This document shows, piece after piece, positions 47,496-59,100 of a DNA stretch of 64,000 nt. Numbering within the stretch: position 1 is the first letter of the stretch; the number at the start of each line of letters is the position of its first letter. The translations under genes and the position numbers were made by a program. This DNA comes from Heracleum sosnowskyi (lineage: Eukaryota > Streptophyta > Magnoliopsida > Apiales > Apiaceae): assembly GCA_030848705.1 (NCBI GenBank), contig CM061236.1, positions 140,896,574-140,960,573 on the forward strand, given 5' to 3'. The notes beneath the pieces were generated by a model. The model did not search any database and was not told the DNA's origin. It was given only the letters and a program-made list of their open reading frames with translations.

Positions 47496-47722
47496 TGTTA
47501 TGTACAATTATGGATGACATTTGCACACCTCAACCTTTGATCTTTCAACTTATGTAACTTAAGGCTCTTGGCTTTACAAGTACTATGTAATCTCAACTTA
47601 TAAGCCTATAAATAGGCTCCAATCTTGAGCTTGTGACACACACAAATACATAATGAAATCTATGATTCCTCCTCTCTTCTATGTGCTCTTTATATAGAGT
47701 ATAATATATTACTTATATAACA
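47496..47722 (+). repeat. 3' LTR of nested copia
   Basis: 227 bp, highly similar to 41384-41632 apart from the 22-bp duplication and a few substitutions. The close similarity suggests a fairly recent insertion. Confidence 0.93.
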
Positions 47723-47991
47723 CTTTTGTTAAATTTATTTGTGCTTTAGGATTTGTTTTTAATTTGATGTGGTTTTTGTAAATAGAGTTTGGTGTGCGCT
47801 TGTTGCATTGTAGGTAAGAAAGTGTGCAGAAAAATCTGGGTGCAGTTTCAAAACTGACCAAATTCTTGTTAATTATTAAGCACATAAGCGACCAAATTCA
47901 TGTTATTTCCAACCATCTGCTTCAGTATTAGCAACCAAAAGTTGGTCGTTTTTAACATAACCAACTGATTATTTGTAACTGAAACTTAGTT

Positions 47992-48260
47992 GGAAATGTT
48001 ACTTCTATTTACGACCACATAATATTGGTTGGAAATACAACCTCTGTTTACGACCAATTAATTACGACTAAATATTAGTCGAAAATGTGACTTCTATTTA
48101 CGACCATATAATATTGGTTGGAAATATAACATTTATTTACAACCAATTAATTGCAACTAAATATTGGTTGGAAATGTTTTTTTTATTTACGACCGATTAT
48201 TTGTGACTCATTGTTGGTCGTAAATACTGCTGACTTGGCTTGCCACAGTGGCATGTGGGA
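47992..48260. repeat. CACTA right subterminal array, 89-bp period
   Basis: Units starting (G/A)GAAATG or GAAAATG at 47992, 48081 and 48170 share the run CT(A/G)TTTACGACCA..TAATATTGGTTGGAAATA. Each holds two inverted half-motifs (TTGG / CCAA). The array continues less regularly to about 48430. Confidence 0.85.
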
Positions 48261-48876
48261 CCAACACTCACGAAACTGGAATTTCGAAACCGACTGTCAA
48301 TAATGGTCGTAAATGATTATTATTTGCGACCGTTGCTTCAAAAGCGACAAGACTTTTTACGACCAAATGAGTTGGTCGGTCTTCAGTCGGTTTTGACAAC
48401 ATTTACAACCGTCACAAGTCAATTGCGACCATTTTTTTTATCGCTTATAACCCTTGTTTCTTGTAGTGGATACAAGTGAAACTGTCGTCTACTTAGAAAG
48501 AAAAGAAAACAATTATCTCGTGAAAAATGCATTTCACCATCTGCACTATTGCCCAAAGTGTGAATTGTTTGAAAAATCAATTATAATTAAGGATTGACAA
48601 GGACTGAATAATTAGTATTTAAACTTGTTGTAATCGCAGCAGTGAAAAAGAAATAAACTTGATCATACATCAATTTTTGTTAAGTAACTCGTCTATCCAA
48701 AATATTAAGATGTTAAAGTATGTTTTCAACAATTTTGGGTCGAAAAATGAATCAGAACATCTTTTGCCAATTCTATATCATGTCACGTAAATGGTTCATT
48801 TAAAATTTAGAACTGAATCTTATATTATATTCTAGTATCAATATTTTTACAGTAACCTGAGTGCCTAAGGATTAAT

Positions 48877-48995
48877 GATTTCGTTATTTTCTTCTTCAAA
48901 TTGTTCCTCGAAAGTTTTTGCGAATTTGAACCATCCATCATTATTCATCGAATGTACTACTGTTTTTCGAATGTTATTTATGAATGATTTGACAT
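48877..48995 (-). pseudogene. DUF247 N-terminal relic
   Basis: The minus strand starts at an ATG (48995-48993) that aligns with the starts of the other two DUF247 copies, and continues with a frame related to GWFKFAKTFEEQFEEENNEI. Internal stops and frameshifts are present, and the alignment ends at 48877. It is a third gene copy reduced to about 120 bp. Confidence 0.75.
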
Positions 48996-49395
48996 GTCGT
49001 AAATTATTTTTAGAACAAGAGGGGTTAAATGTATCGGAGGGAGGTAACTTATAAGTTGTTGGGACTGAAATAATTGATTTCAGACGGACTTATAATTAAT
49101 AGGGGTTTTGTCTTTTTAGGTTTTAGCTAGTGGTGTATAAAATAAGCATACGAATGAAACTGTCTTCTTGTATACAATTGTATCTTAGATGTGTGCATTA
49201 TAAAAAGAAATTATGAAGCTTATATGAAAATTGACAAGGACTTACTCAGAGAAGCTTATATATGTGATCCTCAAGTCCATGGCACATACTCACGTCTGTG
49301 TATTTACGATGCTTGAACGTTTGGCTGGCAACGACATGCAAGTTTAGAGAAAGAACAAAAAGTGAACGCAACAGCGTATTAATTAGGAATGACAG

Positions 49396-50993
49396 CAGGG
49401 ATGGTTCTCACTGTAGGGGAAATAGTCTCGTGCCTAAGATCCCCAAAATTTAAGGATTCCAAATTTTAGAGGTAAAGTAGATATACCCGTTGCTTATGAG
49501 AATAGAGTTTTTTAAAATTAAAGTCGATTAAATCATACCTTCTTTCAATTATGTCTTAAGTGATTTAACTATGTTATCTATAGAAAAATTGTGGTTCATA
49601 AACTTGATTATATAAATTTAATTGATACCTTTACACCAAAAAATGAAATGTGTGTTATATTTAGTAAAATTATAAGATTCTTTTACATATTATGTCATCG
49701 TTTATTTTTATTAGGTTAACTAGTCAATAATCTGTGCAAAACACGGATCAAAAATAAAAATTAAATTATTAAAAAAGAAATTTAAAAGATTGAGAATAAA
49801 AATAATTAATGTTTTATTTAAATATGTACTTGCATGCAGAGAATTTAACATGAAATTAATATGAAAGTCTATAATAAATAAATATTATTTAATTATGTAG
49901 ATAGAAAGAATCAAATATTTGGTAAAATCAAAGAATTGAAATTAAATAAATAACTAATTTATATATTTATGTAGTTGCAGTGAATTGAATACTAGTTTGG
50001 AATGAAACCAATTAATTTAAATATATAGTACTAACCAAAATGTGGCTTTGCGCTATTGTGTTGCAACGAAAAAGAGTTTTCCTTATCAATAAAGTCTCAT
50101 ATCCCGAATAATTTTATTATAATTCCCTCCATTCCCGTCACCAATCCCCGAATTGTTTTTATACTTTTCTCTTGTCCTGAACAAATTCCCTTTCCGAATA
50201 GGGCAGAGAACATAGCAAGATTGACGAGACAGATAAAATACTCATATGTAGTTGTTAGAACTAAGAGAGATACCCAAATTTGACTTTGTACTATTGTGTT
50301 CCAACAAAAAAGAGTTTTTCTTATCAATAAAGTATTCAATCCCCGAATTATTTTTATATACTTCACTTCGTTCCCGTCACCAATCCCCGAGTTGTTTTTA
50401 TACTTCTTTGTGTTGTGTTCATGTCCTGAACACGAATAATTCTCAAATTCTGATTTTATGTTACCATAATTAACATAAAGTGAGATATCTAATTTTAATT
50501 TTATAATAAATCTTATTTATATTAATTTAAAATTATGTTAATTATATTAATATAATAATTATATGTTTACCGTTGTATATGGCATATTATACCATTAAAA
50601 GTGTATTTTTAATTTTAATAAAGTAATAAAGATTAACTTTTAATTAAATAATAAATCTTATTATATTAATTTAGAATTATGTTAATTACATTAAGATTAT
50701 TAAGATAATAACTATATATATACTGCGGTATACATGGCATACCATACCATTAAGAGAGGTTCTGCTTTTAATAAAGAGTAAATTATAAATTTTTAATTTA
50801 ATAATAAATCTTTTTATATTAATTTAGAATTATATTAATTATATTAAGATAATTAAAGTAAAAATAATATATATACCGCGTTATACATGACATACCACTA
50901 CTTAATGTAAGTATATATTTGTTTGTAAAAAACAATTTAGAGCCCCAAAATTTATGTTCGCCTTCGGCTCCTTTATTCTCAGGACCGCCCCTG
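49396..50993. mobile_element. Non-autonomous hAT-like element with internal duplications
   Basis: The left end CAGGGATGGTTCTCAC matches the inverted right end CAGGGGCGGTCCTGAG in 11 of 16 bases, and CCCCAAAATTTA lies close to both ends. GACAGCAG occurs on both flanks but overlaps the left terminus, so the duplication is ambiguous. No transposase is present. It holds a ~235-bp tandem duplication (about 50040-50215 and 50274-50440) and a ~155-bp AT-rich repeat in three copies (from about 50487, 50640 and 50797). Confidence 0.65.
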
Positions 50994-51471
50994 ACAGCAG
51001 GGTTTACTAAACCCCGATATAAGGATTTTTGACAAATTTAATCAATAAAAATAGGCATATTAAAGATATATAATACTTCTTTCAAAATTGTTAATACTAT
51101 AATCTGGTTGTAATTCATGGATATCAGGTCATTAATATTTGGTCCTGAAGTAGACAATTAATATATGCATGTAATATCGATCTTGCAAGTTTATTCATTC
51201 CAACCAAATATGATGACATTCGGGAGTATGATTTGATTTGTAATAAAATTGTTGTTTTGCTTGTGAAAAATAATTTTGTGACGCTACTAAATATATACAC
51301 AGATGTGAATCTATTGGACGATTGGGATAAGAAGATTAGGCATTTTCTGTCTCTTGTACTGTTTCAACTCGTGGTGGATATATAATATGTATCTGTGTGA
51401 AAATGTTGTCTTGCCTAATAAGAAGCGTTTTGTATAATGTGCATTATTGCGAGAATGTATTATAATTTGTT

Positions 51472-51744
51472 GAGTAAATTACAAAATGGTTGCTGAACTT
51501 TATCCGCATTAGCATTTTGGTGGCTACACTTTCAAATTTGTAATTTGGTGACCAGATATTGCTTTTAATTTTCAAAAAGATAGCTAAGAGCCACTTTTTT
51601 TAGAATTTTTTTTTCAAAAAAGTGGCCCTTAGCCATCTTTTTGAAAAATAAAAGTAATGTCTGGCCACTATATTGCAAATTTGAAAATCTGGCCACCAAA
51701 ATGCAAAATGAGGTTAAGTTCAGCCACAAATTTGCAATTTACTC
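51472..51744. mobile_element. Foldback MITE with 9-bp target duplication (Mutator-like)
   Basis: The 273-bp element is almost entirely an inverted repeat. It begins GAGTAAATTACAAAATGG and its reverse complement begins GAGTAAATTGCAAATTTG, with arms meeting near 51608. The exact 9-bp duplication TAATTTGTT flanks it (51463-51471 and 51745-51753), which fits Mutator-type insertion. Confidence 0.92.
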
Positions 51745-51753
51745 TAATTTGTT

Positions 51754-53532
51754 TACAAAACGATGTAACAGTGCATATATATATACACTAAATATTTACT
51801 GATTTAGTCATTAAAAATTTTAGGGTTTATGAGTTTGGTGGACTCTGACTCTAAGCGCGACTCTAAAAACCTACAGGAATCACTACTTGATCAAATTTCT
51901 AGAAAAGGCTTAATCACACCCTCATGTTTGTGTTGGACTAACATCCTGATTACAATATATATATATATATATATCTGCCTAAACCAAACCGATTTTTCCT
52001 CGAAGTGATCAGTCGCTAGGTCTTGGTCCAATCCAGTCGTAGCTACGGGCCGGTATGAATCTAGTTAATTAGCAAGCCAGAAACAACTCAATTCGATCTA
52101 TTGCATGTGAAACATGTGATGCTGAATAGGTAGTGTGCATTAGTGCATCTCTTCAACAACATGAGTATATGACCAACTCAAAAAGATGATTGCCATATAT
52201 TTAAGCACTTCTGGTTCTGGACGACAACATTATCCGCGACAGTGCCACCCGTGGTCGATCAACAAAATTTACTAGAACAGATTGAATTCTAAACATGTAC
52301 ATGTTCCCAACTGACGATTGTAAGATGTACAGTTTAACGGAAAGAGTGTATTGAATATGTTTATAACTTTCTTCTTCCTCGAAAGAGTGTAAAATATTAC
52401 TGGAATTAGTTACGGATGCCGTATGTAACATATTACAAGAAAAATTTACAATCTGATATATTTCTTTAATATTTTTATTTTAGTGAGGGCCGAAAAAAAA
52501 CATTTGAAAATCTTAAATGTAGAAGGAGTATAAAACTCCGCTGATCCCTGTAGTTTCGCCAATGAGTCACGAAATAGAGAAAATAGATGAAAGATTAATA
52601 GAAGAAGGTTTGAGAAATCAATATCATCCTTACATACTGCACAGTCGAGAAACACCTTTGTAAATCCCTGACTTGGTCTCATTTCGGAAATACAGTGATT
52701 TTTGCATCTGCTATTTACTTACCTAAGATTGTGAGAAATTTAGGTAATAAATAGACACTTTAATTATTCACAGACACATCATTTCTTGTTCATCGCGGTT
52801 CACAGACCTTGAAAAATGCAAGCCGAAGCCTTTTCTGGGAGTAACTAAAACTGATCCCAGTATCTCACAGCTCATGTTGTCCGAATCTACTTGTAACTTG
52901 TAGTAAAATGTCAGGTCAAAATTTTATCCACAAAACACCCTTTGGAAAATGAATGAGCTACAGCAGAGTGATTTGGATTATAAGATTTCATTTAGGTTAT
53001 AATAGAATTGACAAAGAGATACAAGAGAAAACACATTTGGCATTTTATCAGGTAGATGTGTCGTACAATTAGAAAAATAATTACCGAATGAAGAAGAAAT
53101 AGATAATTCTAGTCCATAGTCCATACTATGCTAGTAAGCGGTAATCGGTTACATAATTTGAAATTGATAAAATATTCACAAATTGTGTTTATTCACGGTG
53201 AAGTATATATGTAGCTAATACATAATCAATAATAAATATTATAAGAAAACTATCCATATTATGCTAAGTCGCTAACAATAATAATTACAACAACTTTCCG
53301 TATTACATCAATAATAATATGTTAACAGAAATACTCACAAAAAATATATCACACATATACACACGTATATATACCAAATGAGAATATTTTTGCCGGAAAA
53401 GACTCAAGAACGGTTGTTTTTTATATGTTACGCAATTTTTTTAAAGTACTGTTGTTGCGGATTTTAGAAAGTGAAAAACAATTGTTCTCGTATCAGCACC
53501 AGCTTGTATATGTATATAGGTTATTAATTTGA
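51754..53532. other. Intergenic DNA downstream of the intact DUF247 gene
   Basis: No supported gene. The segment about 51310-51460, before the MITE, resembles upstream sequence of the DUF247 genes (CGTGGTGGATATATAA, GTGCATTATTGC). The rest is AT-rich with no clear feature. Confidence 0.45.
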
Positions 53533-55287
53533 TCAGGGCTGATCAGCAGACTCGTCAGTGCTGGCATATTGTTGAATCACACGAGCACAAGAATAAACCG
53601 AGCAGACGGTTTGTAAAGCCATCAGACCTAGAAGCATAATACAGGCCAGCACTGTAAGAATCCTCCACGAACCATACACATAACTCCTGAAACACTTTGC
53701 AGCTTTAACCTTCCACCTTCCGTTATAATACTTGTTCACATCCTCCACCACCTTATCTAAGAAGGGCACTTTTGTCAGTTTCACAGACCTGCTCATCCCA
53801 TTACAAAAGTTTGCGACCTCCTCATCACTCTTCAAACGATTGAGAATTATTCCCCTTTCTCTAAGAAACTTTGCATCGTCCGCTGTATCTACAATACCAT
53901 TCATAAATTCTGTATACCGTGTAAAAACCAGAGGGCCAGCTGCGTTGCACGACTCGTATGCCACCATGTTTCTCATGATAATATCAGTATTGACATCAAG
54001 GTTTACTCTAGGGAGACTTAAGGTATGTGTTTTTACATCGAACTGAGTGCTACAAATTCCACCATCAGTCGGGACAAAGCGCACTCCGGCTTTAGATAAT
54101 ACGGTGACGGACGGGATTGCAAGTTCTTCGATTAATGGGGGACGAACAACGCTGTCATTTTCAGGCTTCAGGTCTTCTTTATCTTTTCGCATGAAAATGT
54201 TCTCAATGGGTTCTTTTAACATGTTAAGCACCGGAAGTTTTGTAATGATAGTCCAGGGCATCTTAAGTAACACCTTTAATAGTTTAGAGTTAAGTAATGC
54301 TTTGAATAAACGTACCGGATGTATATTTAGATTTGACAGGGACTTCCATATCACATTAAAGAACTTCAAGACTTTACTCTGTGATTCCTCATCAATCGTA
54401 ATTTCTTCCTCTTCTTCGTTTCCTCCATAAGATTCTTCACCCTCGGTAATTTGGGATGTTCGGAAAGCCTTTGGCATCAGTAGGCGGTAAAAGAAATCAA
54501 GAATATGAGCAGAATCTTCGATAAGAAGCATTGGTAATTCTTCCGGTGTTTTGAATGGATATAGCTCAATTGATAAACCCCTTAACATCGAAAGCAACAT
54601 CTCATCAGCTGCATCCAACGATCCTAGTTCCAACTCAAGCATTTTTCTTAGGAAAAACATAGGAATTTGATTCTCAAGCATCAAGATATCCCTAAGGACT
54701 GCGATATGAGCTGACTTTCTACCTGCAGCATCAACAAGATTTGACGTTAGTCTTGAAGTACCCCTGCAAAGTAACTTCCCTTCTTTCCTTGCGTAAACTT
54801 CAAGAAACTCAAGCAAGAAAGAGACATCAATGGCCATCATCCATGCTAAAGTTTCACCGCTGAGGTTGAGGTACTTGTGGTAGGAAGCTCGAATCCGTGG
54901 CTCCAGCACTTGAAGTTGATCAACAATTTGTTGAAAGGTGTCAAAGCATGCAAGATGCTTCACGGTCCTTCTAGCAGCCGCAATTTTGTACCTTTCCATC
55001 TCGTAAAGCTCTTGACGCCAGTGATGGTAAGGTCCTATTGCAACTTGCTGAGGTATATATGCATCAGGATTTGTACAAATGAGAGTTGTGGGAACACTGA
55101 AGATACTAACTGGGATTTCATTATTATCTTCTTCAAATTGTTCCTCGAGAGTTTTGCGAATTTGAACCACCCACCCTTTTTCGTTAAATGTATGAGTACT
55201 GATGTTTGAGCGGATAGTCTGAGTAGCGGAATTAAATGAAGAATTCAACATTCTTAAATACTTTCGAAACAAGAGGGACAGAGTCAC
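53533..55287 (-). CDS. UPF0481 / DUF247 membrane-associated protein (At3g02645-like)
   Basis: A single-exon gene of 584 residues on the minus strand. The DUF247 domain covers most of the protein: IPVSIFSVPTTLICTNPDAY, AIGPYHHWRQELYEMERYKI, YHKYLNLSGETLAWMMAIDV, LRDILMLENQIPMFFLRKML, VAYESCNAAGPLVFTRYTEF, VPFLDKVVEDVNKYYNGRWK. A C-terminal hydrophobic segment near residues 545-570 (ILTVLACIMLLGLMALQTVC) likely anchors it in a membrane. The domain order matches the plant UPF0481 protein At3g02645. The start may instead be the next ATG, at 55251 (MLNSSFNSATQT), because that is where the paralogue at 37193 begins. The biochemical role of the family is not established. It is the only undamaged copy in this local cluster. 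Confidence 0.93.
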   Translation of the reverse strand: MTLSLLFRKYLRMLNSSFNSATQTIRSNISTHTFNEKGWVVQIRKTLEEQFEEDNNEIPVSIFSVPTTLICTNPDAYIPQQVAIGPYHHWRQELYEMERYKIAAARRTVKHLACFDTFQQIVDQLQVLEPRIRASYHKYLNLSGETLAWMMAIDVSFLLEFLEVYARKEGKLLCRGTSRLTSNLVDAAGRKSAHIAVLRDILMLENQIPMFFLRKMLELELGSLDAADEMLLSMLRGLSIELYPFKTPEELPMLLIEDSAHILDFFYRLLMPKAFRTSQITEGEESYGGNEEEEEITIDEESQSKVLKFFNVIWKSLSNLNIHPVRLFKALLNSKLLKVLLKMPWTIITKLPVLNMLKEPIENIFMRKDKEDLKPENDSVVRPPLIEELAIPSVTVLSKAGVRFVPTDGGICSTQFDVKTHTLSLPRVNLDVNTDIIMRNMVAYESCNAAGPLVFTRYTEFMNGIVDTADDAKFLRERGIILNRLKSDEEVANFCNGMSRSVKLTKVPFLDKVVEDVNKYYNGRWKVKAAKCFRSYVYGSWRILTVLACIMLLGLMALQTVCSVYSCARVIQQYASTDESADQP

Positions 55288-57162
55288 AGAAGGGTATATT
55301 CCAAGGAAGAAGCAAACTTATAAGCTGCTGGGACAAAAATAGCAATGTCACTACTGACTTATGTAAAGATGGAAATGTGAATGTAAGATAGGAATTCTAA
55401 AGAAGGATAAGAAGATGAGGCTTTTGATTTTTTTAGATTTCGATTCGTGGTGTATAAATTAACAAATCGATAATTGAATTTTATCATGTGCATTATTGCA
55501 GAAAGGTGTGTGAAATGTGAAAAGCTTTTATAGACTACACATAAGAAATTGACAAGAACTAATTGAGTTTTATTGTAAGAAAAAATTAACAGAATATATA
55601 AATAATACTGTAGTAGATATTTGATTCTGAAGGGTGTCGCATGTGTGTGTATCACGACCCTTGTATTATTTGGCAGACAACGTCATATGCAAGTTAGATA
55701 AAGAACTAAATGCAGTGTCGTTTAGATAGAGACATGGGCTTGGGTTAATGGGGCTATCTGAAATTACAACACCACGAAGTTTAAGCAAGAATCAACTTAA
55801 TAAAGTTAATTACTCTATGCAGAACTTTTCAGGAAAGGAGAAATGAGAAGCAAGAAAACTATATGCAACATAGATGCAACTAAATTATGCTACTAGTCAT
55901 GTAAAACTATATACTATGTGGTAACAAGGGCTGGTCTTGGTCTCACTTGATCCCCGCTAAATTTAAATTAAAATCGACAGTAATCCCATGTAGATAAAAT
56001 ATACACGATGATACTCGAAATCTTTCAAAAGAGATAAATGAAGGCACTGGGTATTTTGATGTGTAGTGGAACGACTGGGCGAAGAAGATAAGAAATCAGA
56101 CGTTTCTCACTTATGTTCTGATGCGTGGTGTATAATAAAACATGCGTGGTGTATAATAAAACATGTGGTTTTTAATACTACTGTTAGACTGTACTTTTAC
56201 TCCTATAGTTGATGTTTACCTCTAATCATGTAATCATTTCTCGGTGACCTATTGTAAAGACAAATTGTGGTAGAATCAAACAACACAAACATTTGATATA
56301 CAATCTGCCATAGGATTTCAGACGAATCTGATTTTTTATTCAACGTTCAAATTTTCTCAAGTATTGGCCGAATGTGATGCATTATCAAAGAAAAAACAAT
56401 AGCCACCTGATTGAATATAGATATTTGGTCCCGTGGCTTAATGAGATGAGATTTTAAGCCTATTAGGTAATGACTACATATTGTCGTACAAGCAGTTGGG
56501 AGTCCATGTTCATATCTGTTTGATGGGGTGCAGTCCTACTGTTAAGGAAACCCTTGTTGCTGCTTCTATATACTACTTGGAAATTACAATAAAACTTGTT
56601 CCGGACAGAAAGATAGACCAGGCAAGTAAAGTCTGGTGTTTACATGTTCAGTTCATAATCACCCTAGCTACTTGCAACAAGATACGAATTTGGGGATTGT
56701 AATTGTAATTTTATCTTGAAATTGAGTCATCGATCCATGATCTCCGCTAAGCAATGTTCTTGTCAGGGAACTCCTCGTTTTTCCCTATTGTGTTACTTTT
56801 TTCTTATCTCAGTCACTAGACTTCTAATTAACATGGCCCCTCAAACTAGAATATTTGATTCTCTGAGACCTCTTATAAGCATTGAACAAATTTAGCTAGA
56901 ATATTATCCGCTGCATTTATATTTAAGAGTTGAATAAAATTTCCAGGTAAATAGACAAATTTAGCTATGTTTTGGCAATACAACAGAACTGTGCATATAG
57001 AATAAGGAGAATCAATGGAATATTGTTAACAAGCACTAGCAGAGCAGAGTAATTAGTAAGTGTCTACACAACTTTTGTATACACATATTCACAAGAACAA
57101 GCTAAAATCATAGACAAAATGTTTGATTTGGATACAGGGATTCGAGATAAATTGTACAAAAA
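55288..57162. other. Intergenic DNA with DUF247 upstream relics
   Basis: This is the 5' flank of the intact DUF247 gene. The 21-bp unit ATGCGTGGTGTATAATAAAAC is tandemly duplicated at 56121-56162 and resembles CGTGGTGTATAAATTAAC at 55446-55463 and GTGGTGTATAAAATAAG near 49131. This suggests a further decayed copy of the cluster's upstream region. No other gene was found. Confidence 0.5.
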
Positions 57163-57746
57163 TTAAACCGGGGAATCATTAGAGGATGAGGAAAGCTTGT
57201 AACCCTTGTAAGCATGGTAAGCTACCCAAGTATTGTAGAACCCTGGAATGAACATTACTAAGCCCAGTATAGCAAAGAACACCCCTGCAAGTAAAGTAAA
57301 TAACTAATGGTATTAGTCTATTTAGACAAGGACAAAGAGGGGTATATTAAAAAAAATTAAGTTAAAATTTTATACATTTTATTTTAATAATATTTTAGGA
57401 AGGCAAAAGAAACGCGATCGCAACTCAAAATCTTGTATGAAATTGTTTTAATTAAATTTTAGAACAGACACGAAATTGACATGTTTACGAATGTTTACGG
57501 AAACAAGGAAAATTTGAAACTCGAAATTAGCATGACAGGAGAAGAGTACTGACCGTGAGCATGATCACCTCCGACTTTATAAAGGGACATAAAGACACCA
57601 GATACGATGACAAGAATTCCGAAAACGAAGAGAGAAACGGCAAAAGCGATTTGTTTGATAGGAGGACGATTAGTTATTGAGAATGAGTAGTCATCCATCA
57701 TTAAATCGTCGTCAGTTATAGAGAAAGCTTGATCTACATATGCCAT
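57163..57746 (-). CDS. TMEM230: TMEM230-like small membrane protein
   Basis: Two exons, 57746-57554 and 57284-57163, join in phase (CAC G | GG GTG TTC) to give 315 nt, or 104 residues, close to the usual plant length. The N-terminus MAYVDQAFSITDDD is polar. The two transmembrane helices lie at about residues 33-54 and 66-86 (GVFFAILGLVMFIPGFYNTW), followed by the family signature VAYHAYKGYK. TMEM230 proteins in animals are linked to vesicle and endosome traffic; the plant role is not established. The product would be a hairpin with both ends on the same side. The intron 57285-57553 has GT-AG borders. Confidence 0.92.
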
Positions 57747-58194
57747 TATTTGATCGATTCAGGGAGGTGGTGTCCGCTAGTATTATGACAGAAGTGTGTG
57801 TGTTTAACAAAGTTGTTGCGGGTATATGATTCAGCAGGATGTAGGTAAAAGTTTAGACGTGATGAAGAAAGTTTCTCTAAATAGGTGGGCTATTATAAAA
57901 GACTTCTCCTCCTCGTGTTTTTTGGGCTATATTTCTTCCGCCACGCGGCCCGCAGTATTCAATCCTCAAAATTATAATAGAAATATAAAAAACAACTTTT
58001 TCTTTTAAATTTTGATAGTTTGACTATGCGATCAAATTAATAAAATTCATTAAATTTAAATAGATAGTTAAGAATAGTTAGATCTAATATTAAAAAATGT
58101 ATTTGATTAATTATAGCATCAATCAATAAATATCTTTTTTATATATATAAAGAAAAATCTTACGAGCTCTCAGATCGGTCGAAAGCTATTTATC

Positions 58195-58500
58195 TATTTT
58201 CTAAAGCTTCTGAATTTTAATTTTTTTATTTAAATTCGAATTTATAGGATAGAAAAAATAGCAATTGCGTTTTAAATATTTACTAATGTAGTAAACTAAA
58301 TATACAATTTTAATATTCTTTCTTTTTTCAATTTTAATTCAATAAAATTAAAGTTGCTTATTTAAATTTGAATTTATAGAATTGAAAAAATCTCAATTGC
58401 CATTTAAATTTTTACTAACGGAGGAAACTAAATATACAATTTTAATATTCTTTCCTTTAAAATATTCAATAATGGAAGAAAGTAAATATACTATTTTAAT
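58195..58500. repeat. ~131-bp tandem duplication, AT-rich
   Basis: TATTTAAATTCGAATTTATA near 58228 recurs as TATTTAAATTTGAATTTATA near 58359. In both it is followed by AGAAAAAAT-type and AACTAAATATACAATTTTAA blocks. It sits just left of a dispersed repeat beginning near 58594. 57747-58194 holds the TMEM230 upstream flank and no gene. Confidence 0.7.
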
Positions 58501-58593
58501 ATTCAACATTTTATCTTTTTATCTTATCAATCTTTATCTTCTTTCTACTTTTATTTATCTTCTTCTTTATATATTTATCTTTATCTTTATACT

Positions 58594-59100
58594 AGCTTAA
58601 AACCCGTGCGATGCACGGATTGTTAATTGTTATTTTATCATTATTTTAATATTTTATTAATTGTAATTGTGCAAAAAATAAGTAGGCATCTTAAAATAGC
58701 TAAACATTTTTAATTAATTAAAAACATTAAAACAGATTTTAAAATAAATAAGTATGTGTTTGCCCGTTATATTTTTGGAAATGAGGGGTTTTAGTAAGAA
58801 AAACTAACATGTTTTAGTTAAAAAAAGGTAATTACCCGTGATATATTTGAAAAAGTAGGGGAATTTGTTAGAAAAATAGAAAAAATAATGTATTTTATGT
58901 GAAAAAGGTAATTGGTTATAAATAGTTAATAGTATTATTTAATAATATATTTATATAAATAAGTAAGGTTAATTAAGTAAAAACTAATTAAGGGCAATTA
59001 AGTAAAATAACAACGTATCATACCGACCAACCAAATTAAGGGCAATTAAGTAAAATCACAACCTACCATACCGACCAACCAAACTTTTAATGTTTCGTCT
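58594..59100 (+). repeat. Dispersed repeat, copy 1 (AAAACCCGTGC family)
   Basis: It begins TAGCTTAAAACCCGTGCGATGCACGG, where CCGTGC-GAT-GCACGG is a small palindrome. The following ~300 bp aligns with 60643 onward: TTTGCCCGT(T/G)ATATTTT, GGTTTTAGTAAGAAAAA. It ends near GACCAACCAAA...TATTATATAATAG. It may be a Helitron-like or other non-coding element; the class is not settled. Confidence 0.6.

Larger units (their letters stand above)
41384..47722 (+). mobile_element. Ty1/copia retrotransposon nested in the CACTA element
   Basis: LTRs at 41384-41632 and 47496-47722 both begin TGTTATGTACAATTATGGATG and end ACTTATATAACA. The first is followed by CGTTATCAGCACGACA, a primer-binding-type sequence, and the second is preceded by the purine tract CCAAGGGGGAG. 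Pol lies at 43220-47354, interrupted by a solo LTR at 44005-44605. 41633-43219 is AT-rich with no recognisable gag. A clear 5-bp target duplication was not found; both flanks are T-rich. Confidence 0.93.
37351..48468 (+). mobile_element. CACTA (En/Spm) transposon, 11.1 kb, with nested retroelements
   Basis: The left end is CATTACAAGAAACATGGGTC and the inverted right end CACTACAAGAAACAAGGGTT. The 3-bp duplication GAT flanks it at 37348-37350 and 48469-48471. Subterminal arrays with GACCAA/TTGGTC motifs occupy both ends. Inside are a broken TNP2-type transposase (38303-40451), an acidic C-terminal exon (40970-41182) and a Ty1/copia insertion (41384-47722). Without the nested DNA the element is about 4.8 kb. 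The flanks rejoin to AAATAAGGATACAAGTGAAACTG, which aligns with AAATAAGCATACGAATGAAACTG at 49140-49163. Confidence 0.95.
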
